A stretch of DNA of 64,000 nucleotides from Cristatella mucedo (Eukaryota; Bryozoa; Phylactolaemata; Cristatellidae). Both the position numbers and the translations under genes were made by a program. Of the stretch, positions 42,894 through 53,739 are shown piece by piece. The stretch covers positions 14,483,501 through 14,547,500 of the forward strand of contig WPIO01000003.1 in assembly GCA_009760855.2 (NCBI GenBank), given 5' to 3'. Position 1 is the stretch's first letter; every line of letters starts with the position of its first letter. A model generated the notes under the pieces. The model was not told the origin of the DNA and searched no databases. It saw only the letters and a program-made list of their open reading frames with translations.

Positions 42894-43271
42894 TGTTCAG
42901 AAGTTGATGGAATAGAGCTTTGCAACAAAATTTATGACTGTAAAATGCTTCTTGTCTTACGTCACGACTCGGCACCACAGACACCACTGGAACTCGTGTC
43001 TTTCGTTATCAGTTATTGAGAAGATGAACCTCCTAACTTAAGTGTTGCCTTGCAAGTTCTTCTCACCGTAGCTGAATCAATTGCAAGTTGTGAACACTCT
43101 TTTAGCAAGCTGAAGACAATCCTGTTTAATCTGAGAGCCTCAATGGGCCAAGATTGAGTTTAGATTTGGCCTTGCTAGGCATGGAGAAAGAAACTCTGAA
43201 AAGTATTGACTTTCAAGCTGTAACAGACCAGTTTACCATGCCAAAGAATTCACTTAAGTTGAAGCTGTGAG
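42894..43271 (+). pseudogene. hAT transposase relic (C-terminal dimerisation domain)
   Basis: Reading on +, the segment resembles the C-terminus of ZMYM-type hAT transposases: T-P-L-E-L-V-S-F, then L-T-V-A-E-S-I-A-S-C-E-H-S-F-S-K-L-K, L-R-A-S-M-G-Q-D, and, after a frame change, L-A-L-L-G-M-E-K-E-T-L-K-S-I-D-F and a stop at 43269–43271. The S-C-E-x-S-F-S-K-L-K motif is diagnostic of the hATC domain. One in-frame TGA and one frameshift make it non-functional. It starts exactly where the preceding LINE fragment ends. Confidence 0.8.
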
Positions 43272-44264
43272 AGCTACCGTGTATCTTTTCTCGACTCGAT
43301 AAATCTACTAGCGTGGGTTTCTGCATTTCTTCTGTGGTGGAGCTAGTATGCATTAATTTTTGACAAAGAGAGGGGCGTTATTATCTCAGTTTTGTCTCCG
43401 TGCGCCGAAAGGTCTTGCTACGCCTCTGCGTGCCACTTCTCGGTTGCTTAGGCTCATTTCCTGCATAACCTGCAGTTGTCCTTTCGTTTATGTCGTCGGT
43501 CATGATCGATAAAATAACATGTCCAGCGGCATCGGAGATCGCTGATCAACGATCTCTGACCCATTTTAGACTTGGCTCCAATATTAGCAGGAAGACGAAG
43601 GTTCTCTGCTGAAAGGTATGAAAGCCCTTCTCTCGGCCACACTAAGATTTCGCAGACGAATGAGAGCTCTTGTGGAACAAACGAATGGCTAAAATATTGC
43701 AAACGCGTTAGTCCCTAGCAACGCCACATTAAAATGCCCCCAAATCCATAGCAACCACGTGGTTTTTTGCAGTTTTAAATCACTTAATGCACTGGCTACA
43801 AGCGACAATCGTTTCATTTTGGCTGCGGTGGTCACGGTTTAATGGAGCCCTTGGCTGTGCATAGAGTTCCATCTCCGACTGTCTGACTCTTTTATGTTTA
43901 TTGTTAGAACAAGACTTTTACGTTTGGGTGTAACCACCCAATTATCCTATGTTGCTAAGAATAGGTATTGTTAGTAGCTCTGCTTTTAGTCTCGAGTACA
44001 ATGATGAACAGAGATAAGGTAATATTAACCGGAATTTATTGTGTGTTGTCACATGAATTGACCGCATAGGTGCACGCCTATCGCTGGGGTCAGGGGAATG
44101 CAATTGTTGAGTCAACCTGCAATATCGGTTATTTATTGGTTTATTGTGTCTGGTCTGCTGCTGCAGATGAACGCATTAATAACGGCACATCGTGCACTTG
44201 GGAAATGCCCGGGATAAGGATCTGCTTGCCTACAAATATGAGGCTCGTAATATGAAAGATGCTT
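43272..44264. other. No gene seen
   Basis: May include the non-coding 3′ side of the hAT relic. ORFs of 61–82 codons have no recognisable motif. Confidence 0.4.
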
Positions 44265-46760
44265 GGCAAGATCTCGCTATACCTTAACATAACAAGTCCG
44301 TAACGATAATTTAGACAAATCCATTTGTCAGTCGTGGAGACTTACAGGCGTTCAACATTTGCCAAGGCGTATAACAACAGCTCCGTGTTCCAGAGCTCGC
44401 ATCAGCTCAAACGTCAACCGGAACTACAGAAACATAACTTACTGCCTATCTCACGGCGTCGGCTCTTATGAAGTCTAGGCCTAAAGATTATCGTACAATT
44501 AGTTCCTAACTGTGACAGTTCAGAACCATGAATAATGAATATCAGTCATAATCCTTCCTTTGCAGCAAGTGTAAAGCACTTAGAAAGAGATTGAGTTCTC
44601 TAAGGGCACTTTATCAAGTGTATCATTTTAAACTGTCACATTGAGCTCGCTACCGTTTCATGGTGCTTCCGCTTGAACTAGCTGCGTTGACTATCAGAAA
44701 ACAGCCGTAGTGAGCGTGACCAACATGAACACAGGCACCTGCCTTTAAAATGCCGTGGAAATGCATAGATTAAATCTATCATCGATTCTTCACAAGGGGC
44801 TAGTAATTTGTGGTGGGCTCACCAGAACACTCGGGCTCGCTTCCGAAGTTGAACTTTTCTCGCTTAATCACGGGTGCAGACTAATTTTCATAAAAAAACC
44901 TGCGGTTTCAGCCGGCCTTTCTAGGACCGGTAAGTTTTCGCAACACTGCTTTTAGAGCAACAAAAAGAAAAGCGAGCAGAATATAAGCACATCCGTCGCT
45001 GACTACAATGAAGTGCCGATATGCATAAGAAGGAAATCAACCACCACACTGCCGACACGCAACAGAAACGTGGTATATGACCAATTATACCACAGGAAGA
45101 GATTGAAGATGTAGCTTCTAGTAGGAGCTTCGTGCTGTCAAATATCAGCGAATGCCTTACTTTTGACAGCGTCAAAAATCTGACAGGGAATGAAGCTAGT
45201 ATTTGATCTCTACTTCACAACCAAGGCCGTGTGGTATACAGTCCTTGCCACACAGTAAGCCGGCCTCTCCAGCGCGGCTGGGCTTACGGCTAGATCAGCG
45301 AGTACTCAGGCCCACATTGCAATGCAACATGTTAATTTCAGGCGATTTTTCATGCTCACGGGCCAATGTTAAAATATTTATTGTTAACCCAAAAACAAAC
45401 GCATATGCTGCTGGTCTGTATGCCTTCAGCATAACGTCTGCACACCAAGACTATCTATGACTTCCCTCGTCCGACCCGGCAAAGAGGCTGCAATTTTCTA
45501 CGTTGTCTTTCTGGCTGTAGTACACTCCACTGAGCCTGAGTTTCACTGAATATGTTAGCAACTGGTGCAGGTCAAACACCCTACCTCAGAAGCCTGTCGA
45601 TATGGTTCCATAGCCAATCAACGGGTTCAAGTCAGTCGACTGACTTAGCGACTGCACCAGCACCAAAGAAGGAATCGGCATACCGACCAGCAGCACATGC
45701 GTTTGTTTTTAGGGTGACAGTAAATATTCTTAAAATAGCCCATGCGTGTGAAAAATCGCCTGAAATTTACATGTTACATTGCAATGTGGGCCTGAGTACT
45801 CGCTGATCTAGCTGTAAGCCCAGCCATACTGGTGAGGCCGGCTCACCGTGGGGCGAAGACTCCGTACCGCGACCTTGGTCGTGAAGTGATCGAATCTTAC
45901 CTTCAGTCTCTGTCTGTTTTTACCCTGTCAAAAGAAAGGCATTCGCTGATTTTTGACAGCACGAAGCTTTTACTAGAAGCTTCTTCTTCAATCTCTTCCT
46001 GTGGTATAATTGGTCATATACCACGTTTCTGTTTCGCTTCGGCAGTGTGGAGGCGATTTCCTTCTTTTGTATTTCGGTATTTCTTTGCAGTCAGTGACGG
46101 GTGTGCTTATATGCCGCCCACTTTGCTCCTTGTTGCACTAAAATCACTGCTGCGAAGACTCGCCGGTCCAAAGTGGCCCGCAGAAACCACGGGCTAGTGC
46201 ATGAAAATTAGTTTGCACCCATGACCAACCATGGAAAAGTTCAATTTTGGAAGCGAGCCCAAGTGCTATGGTGAGTACGGCACAGACTAGTAGTCAGCGA
46301 GAAGAATCGTGGATAGATTTAATTGACGCATGTCCACGCATTTTAAAGGCAGGTGAAGCACGTCTTCCCGTTGGTCGCGCTCACTCTGGCTGCCTTCCAA
46401 CACGCCGACTGAGCTGGTTCAGCCGCAGCGCCGGAAGCGCCATGAAACGGTGGCGAGCTCAACCTGCCAGATTATGACGGATATTAATTATTCACGGCTC
46501 TGAATTGTAACAGTTAGGAATTACTTATACGACAATCTATAGTCCGAGACCGCATAAGAGCGGACGCCGCGAGATAGGCAGTAAGTACTGTTTCTGTAGT
46601 TCCGGTTGACGTTTGAGCTGATATGAGCTCTTGAACGCAGAGCTGTTATTATTCGCCTTGGCAAACGTTGATCGTCTGTAACTCTTTACGACTGTCGAAT
46701 GGATTTGTCTAAATTATTGATACGGACTTGTCATGTAAAGGTATGGGAGCTCTTCTTCGC
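44265..46760. mobile_element. Foldback element: long imperfect palindrome
   Basis: Left arm about 44265–45445 and right arm about 45675–46760 are reverse complements along most of their length, e.g. 44295–44540 with 46490–46735, 44810–45190 with 45905–46270, and 45290–45440 with 45680–45800. The central spacer is about 230 bases. The two arms encode related short ORFs (44921–45175 on −, 45832–46197 on +) because they are copies of each other; neither resembles a transposase. The left arm is enlarged by a LINE tail at 44533–44640. Confidence 0.8.
44533..44640 (+). mobile_element. LINE family 1 3′ tail inside the foldback left arm
   Basis: GTAAAGCACTTAGAAAGAGATTGAG, then TTCTCTAAGGGCACTTTATC. 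It has no partner in the right arm, so it inserted after the palindrome formed. Confidence 0.75.
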
Positions 46761-47274
46761 CGCCGTGCTTCCTTTCTGTTACCATACCAGAGTATATTGG
46801 TGATGTAACTTTACGTCTCAAGACGGAATATCAGGATAAGGCATCATCATTATTCGTCGTGCGCCGGCTGAAACTAACACCTTTGCGAGCGCTGCGTTTA
46901 TTGCTTATTTTGTCCGGGACGTGGTAACAGCACACCACGTTTGTAGCAGCCAGTCGTTATTTTCGATAAGTTACGTTGGTCGTTATTTTCGATACGTTTT
47001 TTTGATACGTTAGCGGGTTCTACGTTACGGGTTTCTGTGAGATATTGTTCCCAACACTTTTGGTTATGGACTGAATGCATAGATAGAATTACTTTCCTGA
47101 GACAAGCTTCACAATATGTATTTCGCGATGCTTTGATCTACAACAAGTTGTGTGTCGATCGTAGCTACCAGAATAACAGATTAAGCAAGTTACTTATCGT
47201 TAACAGTTTCGGCAAAGAATTTACGGTGTCGTGGAAGTGGAGGCTACCTTCGATAGATATTGACCCCTTCCCTG
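46761..47274. other. Region upstream of the Ig gene
   Basis: No clear TATA box, initiator or CpG-dense promoter. 46780–46920 resembles 21020–21250, so part is probably repeat-derived. Confidence 0.4.
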
Positions 47275-47638
47275 ATGTCACCAGCGGACATTTGCATCCT
47301 AAGCTTACACTTGAGCTTACTGCTGATAAATAACTATGCAGCAGCAGCTGATGTAGTCGTCTACGACAAGCCTTCTGGAGTGCCGCTCGTGTTCACTTGC
47401 CGAAGTGACCCTACTCAAGGATCCGTGACCAATGCAATGTGGACGTTTGGAACCGCAGCAGTGGCTGTCGGTGTTCAAGTGAACTGTACTTCAAAGTATT
47501 GTATAAACAGCACGTCCTTATACGACCTAGTTATTGCAAATGTGTCACGGGCCGACACTGGACAATACGGATGTACACTCGTTTACAGTGGCAGCAATCC
47601 ACCAACAGTCGTCAGAACATTGACGTTGACGGTGAGAG
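47275..47638 (+). CDS. Ig-superfamily receptor, exon 1: signal peptide and Ig domain 1
   Basis: First coding exon of a multi-Ig secreted or type I membrane protein. I start at the ATG at 47275 because it opens directly onto a hydrophobic stretch (residues 6–20) ending in an Ala run, a good signal peptide with cleavage near residue 25. The Ig domain follows: Cys42, Trp56, the D-T-G-Q-Y-G-C strand-F motif at 95–100 with Cys100, and a T-L-T-L-T-V G strand at 115–120. Cys71 and Cys76 are extra and may form a second disulfide. Sequons lie at residues 70, 78 and 89. The exon ends at a perfect GTAAGT donor in phase 1, as is usual for Ig domain exons. Family membership is clear; V-set versus I-set is not decided. 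No convincing TATA box was seen upstream. Confidence 0.85.
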
Positions 47639-48218
47639 GTAAGTTGGCTATATATGGAGGACGAGAATGAATGTACATTGTAAGCTAACAACTGAATCGC
47701 TTAGTTGCGAAATTTCATCAACAATACAACCATGAAAGACTTATTTGGCTTGTAAAAAGGGTCCAATATTTTTAATACCAATTTTTTCAAAACCATATTA
47801 TTTCTTTAGCTCAGCTCAAGATTTGAGTCTGGTATATTGTTTCATCTGTTAAGTATTGCTGGAATTGGTAGATCCGACGTTAGTGTGATGGTTCTGCATT
47901 AAAAAACAACGTTTTATAGCATAGTTGGCATTATTAATTCCATAGATAGTTGAAATTATGAATTTCTCATTCAAACCCTGGAATTATTAGTCATTGCAGT
48001 TGTTCTTGCCGTCGAATTAGTGAGTCAGGGTATCAGCCACTTTCTAGCCTCAATGTGATTTTTATGAAAAAGCAAGTTCTGAGATTCCAACAAGCACGGT
48101 AATTGGTTCATTATGTAGCCTTTTTCATGCATCGACATTTAATGCAGTCTCCTGCCCGATTGCAACAAGCAGCAAGTTGGTCGTCAGTAGCTAGAAAGTA
48201 AGAAATGTTAGATCTGTG

Positions 48219-48352
48219 TCATTTATATAGCATCAAAATAGCTTCAAAGGCTATCACCACAGCCTGCAATGGGCATTACAGGATCGCTCGCGGCTAATCT
48301 AGAATCACGACGTGTATCTTGAAGAGAAAGAACATTACTCCTAGCTACTTGC
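48219..48352 (-). mobile_element. SINE-A, degenerate
   Basis: Head and box A are weak; GGCTGTGGTGATAGCC and an ATATAAATGAC end are present on −. It is the first of two SINEs in the duplicated intronic block. Confidence 0.55.
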
Positions 48353-48482
48353 TACCATTCATTTTTATTTAAGTGGAACAAAATCAGCATCGATCCCGCA
48401 ATAAAAATCTCAGAAATGCTTAGAAAGCGAAATGTCTTATTTCGGTAGCAGATGATTCCCTTCAGTACTGCGTATAAAAAAT

Positions 48483-48605
48483 ACTAGCTGATTCAACAGT
48501 CTCTTTTGTATAGTGACAAAAAAGCCTTACGGATATCACCATCGCTTGCAGCAGCAAAAATGGATCGCCTACTGCAGGAGTCGAACCCACAACCTGGGAA
48601 TAGAG
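48483..48605 (-). mobile_element. SINE-A
   Basis: On −: box B GGGTTCGACTCC, GGCGATCC, GCAAGCGATGGTGATATCC, and an AAGAGACTGTTGAATCAGC end; the head is lost. Confidence 0.7.
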
Positions 48606-49799
48606 GTCGAGGGTTGGAAAGGTTTGGCTCTATTTGTCAAGGTAGTGTGATGTTAGTGTGATGTTGTGATGTTTTTTCATTTCAAGAAGCTGTTTCTAGG
48701 TTATAAACTAAAAACTGTACACAGTGCTAAGTCTAACTGCTACACCTTAATGATACAACCAACATGCCAGCTGCGTGATTTAAATTATTCTAGCTTTAGA
48801 CAATACAAGTTGTGCCATTATTGTCTTATCTACACTTGTACAAAAACAATTATGACAGCCATTATTGTAGGCAGTCTTTTGGCTTTGGCAATTCTTCAGC
48901 TATGCACGCTACACTTTTTCTCAATAATGATAGCCTCCACGAAACTGTAAAGCCATTTTCAAAGTTTTTTATTCCGTTGCATATTGTTTTATTAAATAGG
49001 CCAAATAAAAAGTTGCAAAGCAGTACTGTATTTTTATGGTACTATTATATCGGCTTCTTCATGTAGTTGCACGTGTCGTAAAAAGACTAGCAAGCTCTTG
49101 CACACATCTATTAATCCAGAAACAGACCCTCGCACTGATGTAACCTGCAAGGAGCTATTCTTTTTTTAAATGATTGGAAAACTGGTTTGCTATGCTTCCA
49201 CTTCGCTTATTGACACTGAAATCAACAAGGTTTCTTAATGGAATGTCATGTTTGATTTGTGACCAATGTTTTGACTGATCAAGTAACAATCGACAATGAC
49301 GCTGACAGAATGCATATTTGTGTGCTGTTGCTGCCTGTCATATTTTGAAAGATCAGTAAGCTAGCTTGGCTTGATAAATTTCGTCACATACAAAAAAGCG
49401 TAACCCGCCACAGTGTGGGTGGATGTACAAAGAATGCTTGCATTCCCATCATTTTGATTTTTAAGTATCTATCAGCCGATCCTAGCCGATTCTTCTCCCA
49501 GTCTTTCATTCCTATATATTGTCTTTTATAAGTTCGAATGGGACAAAGTAGAAAAGCTTGCATTCGGTCCTTGGGCTCCAGGTTTAACCCACGAAAACAA
49601 TAGCAGCAGTCTCTTCTTTCTCGGAAATCGTGTTGACAAACGGTATGTTCCTTAGGTAGTCTCGAGCCCTACTGCAGCAGCAGCCTTATTTATGAGTTTT
49701 AATCTTGTTTGTGCTTGTCTCAATATCTCAATCTTTAAATGCCAGATCGTCATGTTATCGTCTTTTCTCAACTTTCAAAGTTTGGATCGGCGATTTTAG

Positions 49800-50087
49800 A
49801 TTTGCCAGGATTGCCTTCAATATCACAGTCTGCCCTGGATATGATGGAAGGTCTCATATCCATGGTAACATGCCAGTCTCTAGGTGGTTACCCTGCTCCG
49901 AATATCACGTGGTACAAAGATGGCTCTCCGCAGCAATCCAACGTATCTGTGACGTCCAACAGCAGTGGAGATGTAATTGGCATCATCAGCTTCGTCCCAA
50001 GTTATTGGGATGACGGAGCGTCACTCACATGTGTTGCCAACAATATTCTTGGCAGTAACAATTCTACTGCTTTTCTCAATGTCAGTT
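49800..50087 (+). CDS. Ig-superfamily receptor, exon 2: Ig domain 2
   Basis: One complete I-set/C2-like domain in one phase 1–1 exon (residues 122–217). Visible landmarks are Cys146, the N-I-T-W-Y-K-D-G motif with Trp159, the W-D-D-G-x-x-L-T-C motif with Cys199, and a terminal A-F-L-N-V-S strand. The usual Tyr two before the second Cys is Leu. Several N-glycosylation sequons are present (156, 169, 175, 209). The donor is GTAAGT at 50088. I chose the acceptor after the AG at 49798–49799 because it gives phase 1 and the same D/Y-x-P-x-x-P linker as exon 5. An AG at 49744–49745 also gives phase 1 and would add 18 residues. The preceding intron (47639–49799) carries the 0.67-kb duplicated block. 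Confidence 0.85.
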
Positions 50088-50496
50088 GTAAGTAGATGTG
50101 TTTGCTGGAGTTGCTAACGATGAGTAACCCATGCATTTATAGTATCGTGAAAGGACTACAGTTTTGTTGATGCTGCCAGCTCGGCAATAGTTGTTCCCAG
50201 CATCTGTCATTCCCTAATTTATATTTGATTCTTGTGGCAATAGCTATTCTAATCTTCATTTTGGAAGACGTGACAGGCTGATACTTCAAATCTGGCGGTT
50301 AGATTCAGTCAAAGATAAAAATTTGCTATATTTGTAATCCTGCTTTACATGAGGTTGCTGCGGGTAACGCTTTTTTACCTTTTACTAAAGTATTTTGCAT
50401 TGTTTGTTAAGCTGTTATATAATTCCTGCAAAGGTTCACCGAAAAACGGCCTGGTTACATATTAGGAGAGCTGCTGATGTATGTAAACACTTTCAG

Positions 50497-50622
50497 ATGG
50501 TTCTAGGAATGTCGTACTAACACCATCTGCAGCTTCAATTGTGGAAGGTGGAGAAATTATGCTGACGTGCTCGGCTCAGGGAAAGCCGCTACCCTCCATA
50601 TCATGGACAACGCCTGACACAA
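50497..50622 (+). CDS. Ig-superfamily receptor, exon 3: first half of Ig domain 3
   Basis: N-terminal half of Ig domain 3 (residues 218–259). It contains the E-G-G-E-I-M-L-T-C strand with Cys242 and the G-K-P-L-P-S-I-S-W motif with Trp254. The acceptor is TTTCAG at 50491–50496 and the donor is GTAAGC at 50623; both are phase 1. The exon stops after the C strand, so the domain is completed only by the next exon. It is too short to stand out as an ORF and was recognised by the Cys/Trp spacing and splice signals. Confidence 0.82.
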
Positions 50623-50814
50623 GTAAGCAGCTACGTTCTTCCTTGCTCGAATCCATAATCTAACATTCACACGGATCACGAAATTCGCATACTTGGCATT
50701 TTAAAAGAAATACAAGCATACTTATTTCTCATTATATTTTCTTGGTTTGTATGGATTGTCTGGTGCATACTTACGAATGCAAATGCTGTGCATGTTGTTC
50801 CTAACCAATCGCCA

Positions 50815-50895
50815 GGATTTCTTTGCAGCATATTTCGAGTGCCTAGAACGAGATTAATTTCACTTTGGATGGTATACAGATATAACTGTAATTGT
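50815..50895 (+). mobile_element. LINE family 1 tail, degenerate, in Ig intron 3
   Basis: TTTGCAGCATATTTCGAGTGCCTAGAACGAGATTAA resembles the tail hairpin front half. Confidence 0.5.
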
Positions 50896-50930
50896 TAGTA
50901 TTGATTAAGCTGATGGCTGATTTTTACCAG

Positions 50931-51113
50931 TAGTTTTTGCAAATGTAGGAGGGAGCAACATCCAGTCGAACAACCCTATAGGAGGAGTATCGTACTTGTA
51001 TGTGGGTCACATACAGAGGCAAGCAGCTGGCATATATATCTGCACCACTTCGAACTTTGTCAATCAACTGTTCAACATGAGCGTTTCTAGCAACATCACC
51101 TTGGGTGTTAAGT
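50931..51113 (+). CDS. Ig-superfamily receptor, exon 4: second half of Ig domain 3
   Basis: C-terminal half of Ig domain 3 (residues 260–320). It holds the A-A-G-I-Y-I-C motif with Cys297, matching the D-x-G-x-Y-x-C signature apart from the first residue, then a G strand ending at Lys320. Sequons occur at 308 and 314. The acceptor TTTTTACCAG ends at 50930 and the donor GTAAGC is at 51114, both in phase 1. The reading frame continues from exon 3 without a stop, and the combined domain has the expected Cys–Trp–Cys spacing. Confidence 0.82.
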
Positions 51114-51285
51114 GTAAGCCATTTTGTAAGCCTTTGTGGTTTTCTTCTTTCAGGTCATTGCTGAGTAGGTTTTTTCCATAATTACTTAAATATTTGATTC
51201 GCTGCTTGCGATCTTGCAAGTGTGAGCTGTTGCCGAGTAGGCAGTAACAATCAACTACTTTTTTGTATTCTGTTTATTTTTATAG

Positions 51286-51375
51286 ATATACCAAGCAAGC
51301 CGATCGTATACCCAAGCTCGGTTAACATTTCGTCTGGAGATAACATTAGTCTGACATGCAACGTCAGCGACCCAG
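51286..51375 (+). CDS. Ig-superfamily receptor, exon 5: first half of Ig domain 4
   Basis: Ninety-base exon giving residues 321–350. It starts with a Y-I-P-S-K-P linker and holds the S-G-D-N-I-S-L-T-C strand with Cys345. The acceptor follows a T-rich tract (ATTTTTATAG, ending 51285). The donor is GTAAAA at 51376, in phase 1. The domain is broken just before its C-strand Trp, which lies 2.2 kb away in exon 6. Sequons lie at residues 334, 340 and 346. Confidence 0.8.
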
Positions 51376-51645
51376 GTAAAAAATATGCATTTTATTCTAC
51401 CACATATGTCGTCTGCAGCCCATGTAATGCACTATGGCATTGCGAAAAGCTTTTTGTGATCCTTGTGCTTACTTTATTTGGCAGGTTGTGGTAGACCATC
51501 AATCTAGCCTTTTCATTTTAGTGATGTCTGGTCAGTGACAGTATTTGTTGGTAGAAATCATTTCGGCTTGCTTAAATAATGGCACTGCAGCTGAATTCGA
51601 CCATTCATTTCTCGCATCTACTTTAGTTTCTGATACCTTCACTTA

Positions 51646-51800
51646 AAAGTAAAGCTGATTGAACAGAATCTCTTGTTTTAGCAGGTAAACAGCCTTTGCA
51701 GCTTTCATTGGTTCGCGGCAGGCAATAGTGAGTAGCCTGCCAAAGTACTCGATCCCCTGACCAAGGTCGTGATGTTTGTGAACTGCCTCCCCTCTACTAG
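51646..51800 (-). mobile_element. SINE-A, degenerate, in Ig intron 5
   Basis: On −: GGGATCGAGTACTTTGGCAG (box B), then AAAGCTGCAAAGGCTG and AGATTCTGTTCAATCAGC. Confidence 0.55.
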
Positions 51801-51884
51801 GACTCAGGTCTCTCTGTCCCTGCAAATAAGTACATAAGCTTTAAAAGCCGACAGCAAAGTATGTTGTTCTGTATCGTTGTAACT

Positions 51885-51985
51885 GCCTCATGACCACTTC
51901 TCTCCGACCTGTGCTGGTTCCGCATCAAGCTTCAGATATTGTCATGCTACTAATTTTTTGGCTCTTTTACAAATTTTCTCACATA
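51885..51985 (+). mobile_element. LINE family 1 fragment in Ig intron 5
   Basis: CACTTCTCTCCGACCTGTGCTGGTT corresponds to the L-L-A-D-L-H-W-L block; the rest is degenerate. Confidence 0.5.
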
Positions 51986-52604
51986 TCATAACATAGCATA
52001 ACATGACAAGTCGCGTAGAATAACATACTGATAGTTTTTTGCTGTTGTTTTTTTCTACTGAATCCTCTCATTATGATTATTTACCTATGCTTCAGACCAA
52101 GCCTAAATCTTGTTTAGACCTTACATTTCTACGCAGCTAAATCTGTTGCTTTTCACATCTGGTTTCTCCTATTGTGATCATTTATCGGTAGAGAAGACCA
52201 AGCCCAAATTTGCGTAGACCCTACATTTTTATGCAACTAAGTCATAGACCTGCTGACTGCTATCACTAGTATCGCTAATATCAGTGACTCGTATTAGCCA
52301 TGGCTTTTAGATGCAACGAATCACTGCTATACAGTGCACCTACATGCGAAATCGACTGAAAAGTGCTTCAATTTCGAGATCACGTAATAGTACATGATAT
52401 TTCATAGGTATCCACATTATTTAGCACTGTTGCGCCCAGGTGTTCTTGTGAAAAATGAACTGCCAAGACCTAGACTAATACCGCTCCTTTGTAGTCCATT
52501 GCATGAGAATGCACTCTCTGTATAGGATGATGCCTTGTGGATACACTCAAATTATAGCGTACTTTAGTTTCTTCAGTTAAGATTGTTGAAGCCTGAATTG
52601 CTGT

Positions 52605-52860
52605 GGTTGCAGTACCTCAACACACCCTTGATTTGCTCACATTTAAATTGAAGTTTAAAGCTCCCCTGTGCCTTACGGCATGTGCTCTGTCATTGTAAAT
52701 TGTCGTTGGTATGCTTAGGCATGCTGCAATTGTGCCGTTATCTTATTGGTAATCAGTCTATGTGCATAATTTCCCGCCTTTATTGAATGCCAAGAAAGCG
52801 ATTGCGTGCTCTCAGGGAGCTGTACAACCTCTGTACTTTCATTATTGTAAAGAGTTGTGG
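52605..52860 (+). mobile_element. LINE family 1 3′ end in Ig intron 5
   Basis: Matches the end of the coding block (T-F-K-…), the 3′ UTR with TGCTTAGGCATGCTG, and the tail ATGCCAAGAAAGCGATTG…CTCTCAGGGAGCTGTAC, ending ATTATTG. Confidence 0.6.
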
Positions 52861-53562
52861 TTGAATTAGTGCACACTATTATGAACCGGGAACAGTGCCG
52901 TTGTGAGCCAGGCATTGGAGATATTGGTGTCGTTTGGCCTCAGCCCTGAAGCCACTGGCGCCCTGATTTATCCCAGTTGCCTAAGTACTGCATAGATTTT
53001 TAATTTAATTTAAAAAAACATTTTCAAATGTAGTTTAAAATGCGTCCAGTTTTCCAGAGCATTGTTAATGTTTTATTTATTTAAAAAAATAATTACAAGA
53101 CCGATGAGATCAAAGCAGCTCATGCGTCTTGGGCAAGGAAAATGTGAGAAGTAAGTCGCCATCGCGTTTAACTGCACTCAGCTTAAGCAAGTTCTTTCCA
53201 AGAAGCTCACATTTGCGTAAACCGACCTTTCGGCTACCGAAAATTCTGTCGAATTTGAAAATGCCCACAGGAAACAGCCGAAGCACAAAGAGCAGGAAGG
53301 GCAGGATTAGGAAGAAGAAACCAATGGCAACGGCAACATTCAGGATTAATTCCAGCTTGCTGACGAGTCTGTAATCACTCTGGTCAATATTTATTGGGAG
53401 ACAGGAGTCGGAGAGATTGACACAGAAGAAGCAAAATTTCCTTTAAACATGAAACAATTTAGATTTATTCAAAAACGTATAACTTACACTGCTCGAAAAT
53501 AATTTCCTTTTTGTTGATGTATACATGATGCCTGATGGTATCGACCATCTTTTCTCTTTTAG

Positions 53563-53739
53563 GAAATCCTGCTGCTCTGTATAAGTGGACTCAGAATGGC
53601 CTGACAATTCGCACTGGTTTGTCAACGGGTTCACTGCTAATGCCATTTGTTAACCTGACCTCTAGTGGGGCATACGTCTGCACAGCTTACAACAGTGTAG
53701 GGCCGGCAGCATCAGAAATGTGTAACTTATCCGTTTTCG
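53563..53739 (+). CDS. Ig-superfamily receptor, exon 6: second half of Ig domain 4
   Basis: Completes Ig domain 4 (residues 351–409): Y-K-W with Trp359, then T-S-S-G-A-Y-V-C with Cys390, an extra Cys404 and a final L-S-V-F strand. The acceptor follows a strong pyrimidine tract (TCTTTTCTCTTTTAG, ending 53562). The donor is GTAAGA at 53740, in phase 1. No stop codon, membrane helix or further Ig exon was found downstream on + within the window. The gene therefore either continues past 64000 or has lost its 3′ part. The inverted copy of the upstream flank of the − strand TM exon (63550–64000) favours continuation. Confidence 0.83.

Larger units (their letters stand above)
47946..48612 (+). repeat. 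Intronic direct duplication, copy 1
   Basis: Roughly 95% identical by eye to 53886–54563, about 5.95 kb away in the same orientation. It contains two − strand SINE-A copies separated by about 130 bases of unique sequence, plus about 270 bases of non-SINE sequence in front, so the shared block is longer than any single SINE. Confidence 0.85.
47639..49799 (+). other. Intron 1 of the Ig receptor gene
   Basis: A 2.2-kb intron between Ig domains 1 and 2. It carries a block (47946–48612) nearly identical to one downstream of exon 6, including two − strand tRNA-derived SINE copies. The rest, about 48620–49790, is AT-rich with scattered ORFs and no recognised domain. Confidence 0.7.
51376..53562 (+). 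other. Intron 5 of the Ig receptor gene
   Basis: A 2.2-kb intron splitting Ig domain 4. It holds a − strand SINE (about 51646–51800) and two + strand LINE fragments (about 51885–51985 and 52605–52860). An 81-codon Lys/Arg/Ser-rich ORF at 53129–53374 has no recognisable family and no codon or splice support; I do not call it a gene. Confidence 0.6.

Noticed and set aside
45832-46197. 121-codon ORF as an independent gene
   Set aside because: It lies in the right arm of the foldback and has a mirror copy in the left arm with a different open extent; no family.
53129-53374. Basic 81-codon ORF in Ig intron 5
   Set aside because: No splice support, no homologous domain, and it sits in an intron flanked by LINE debris.
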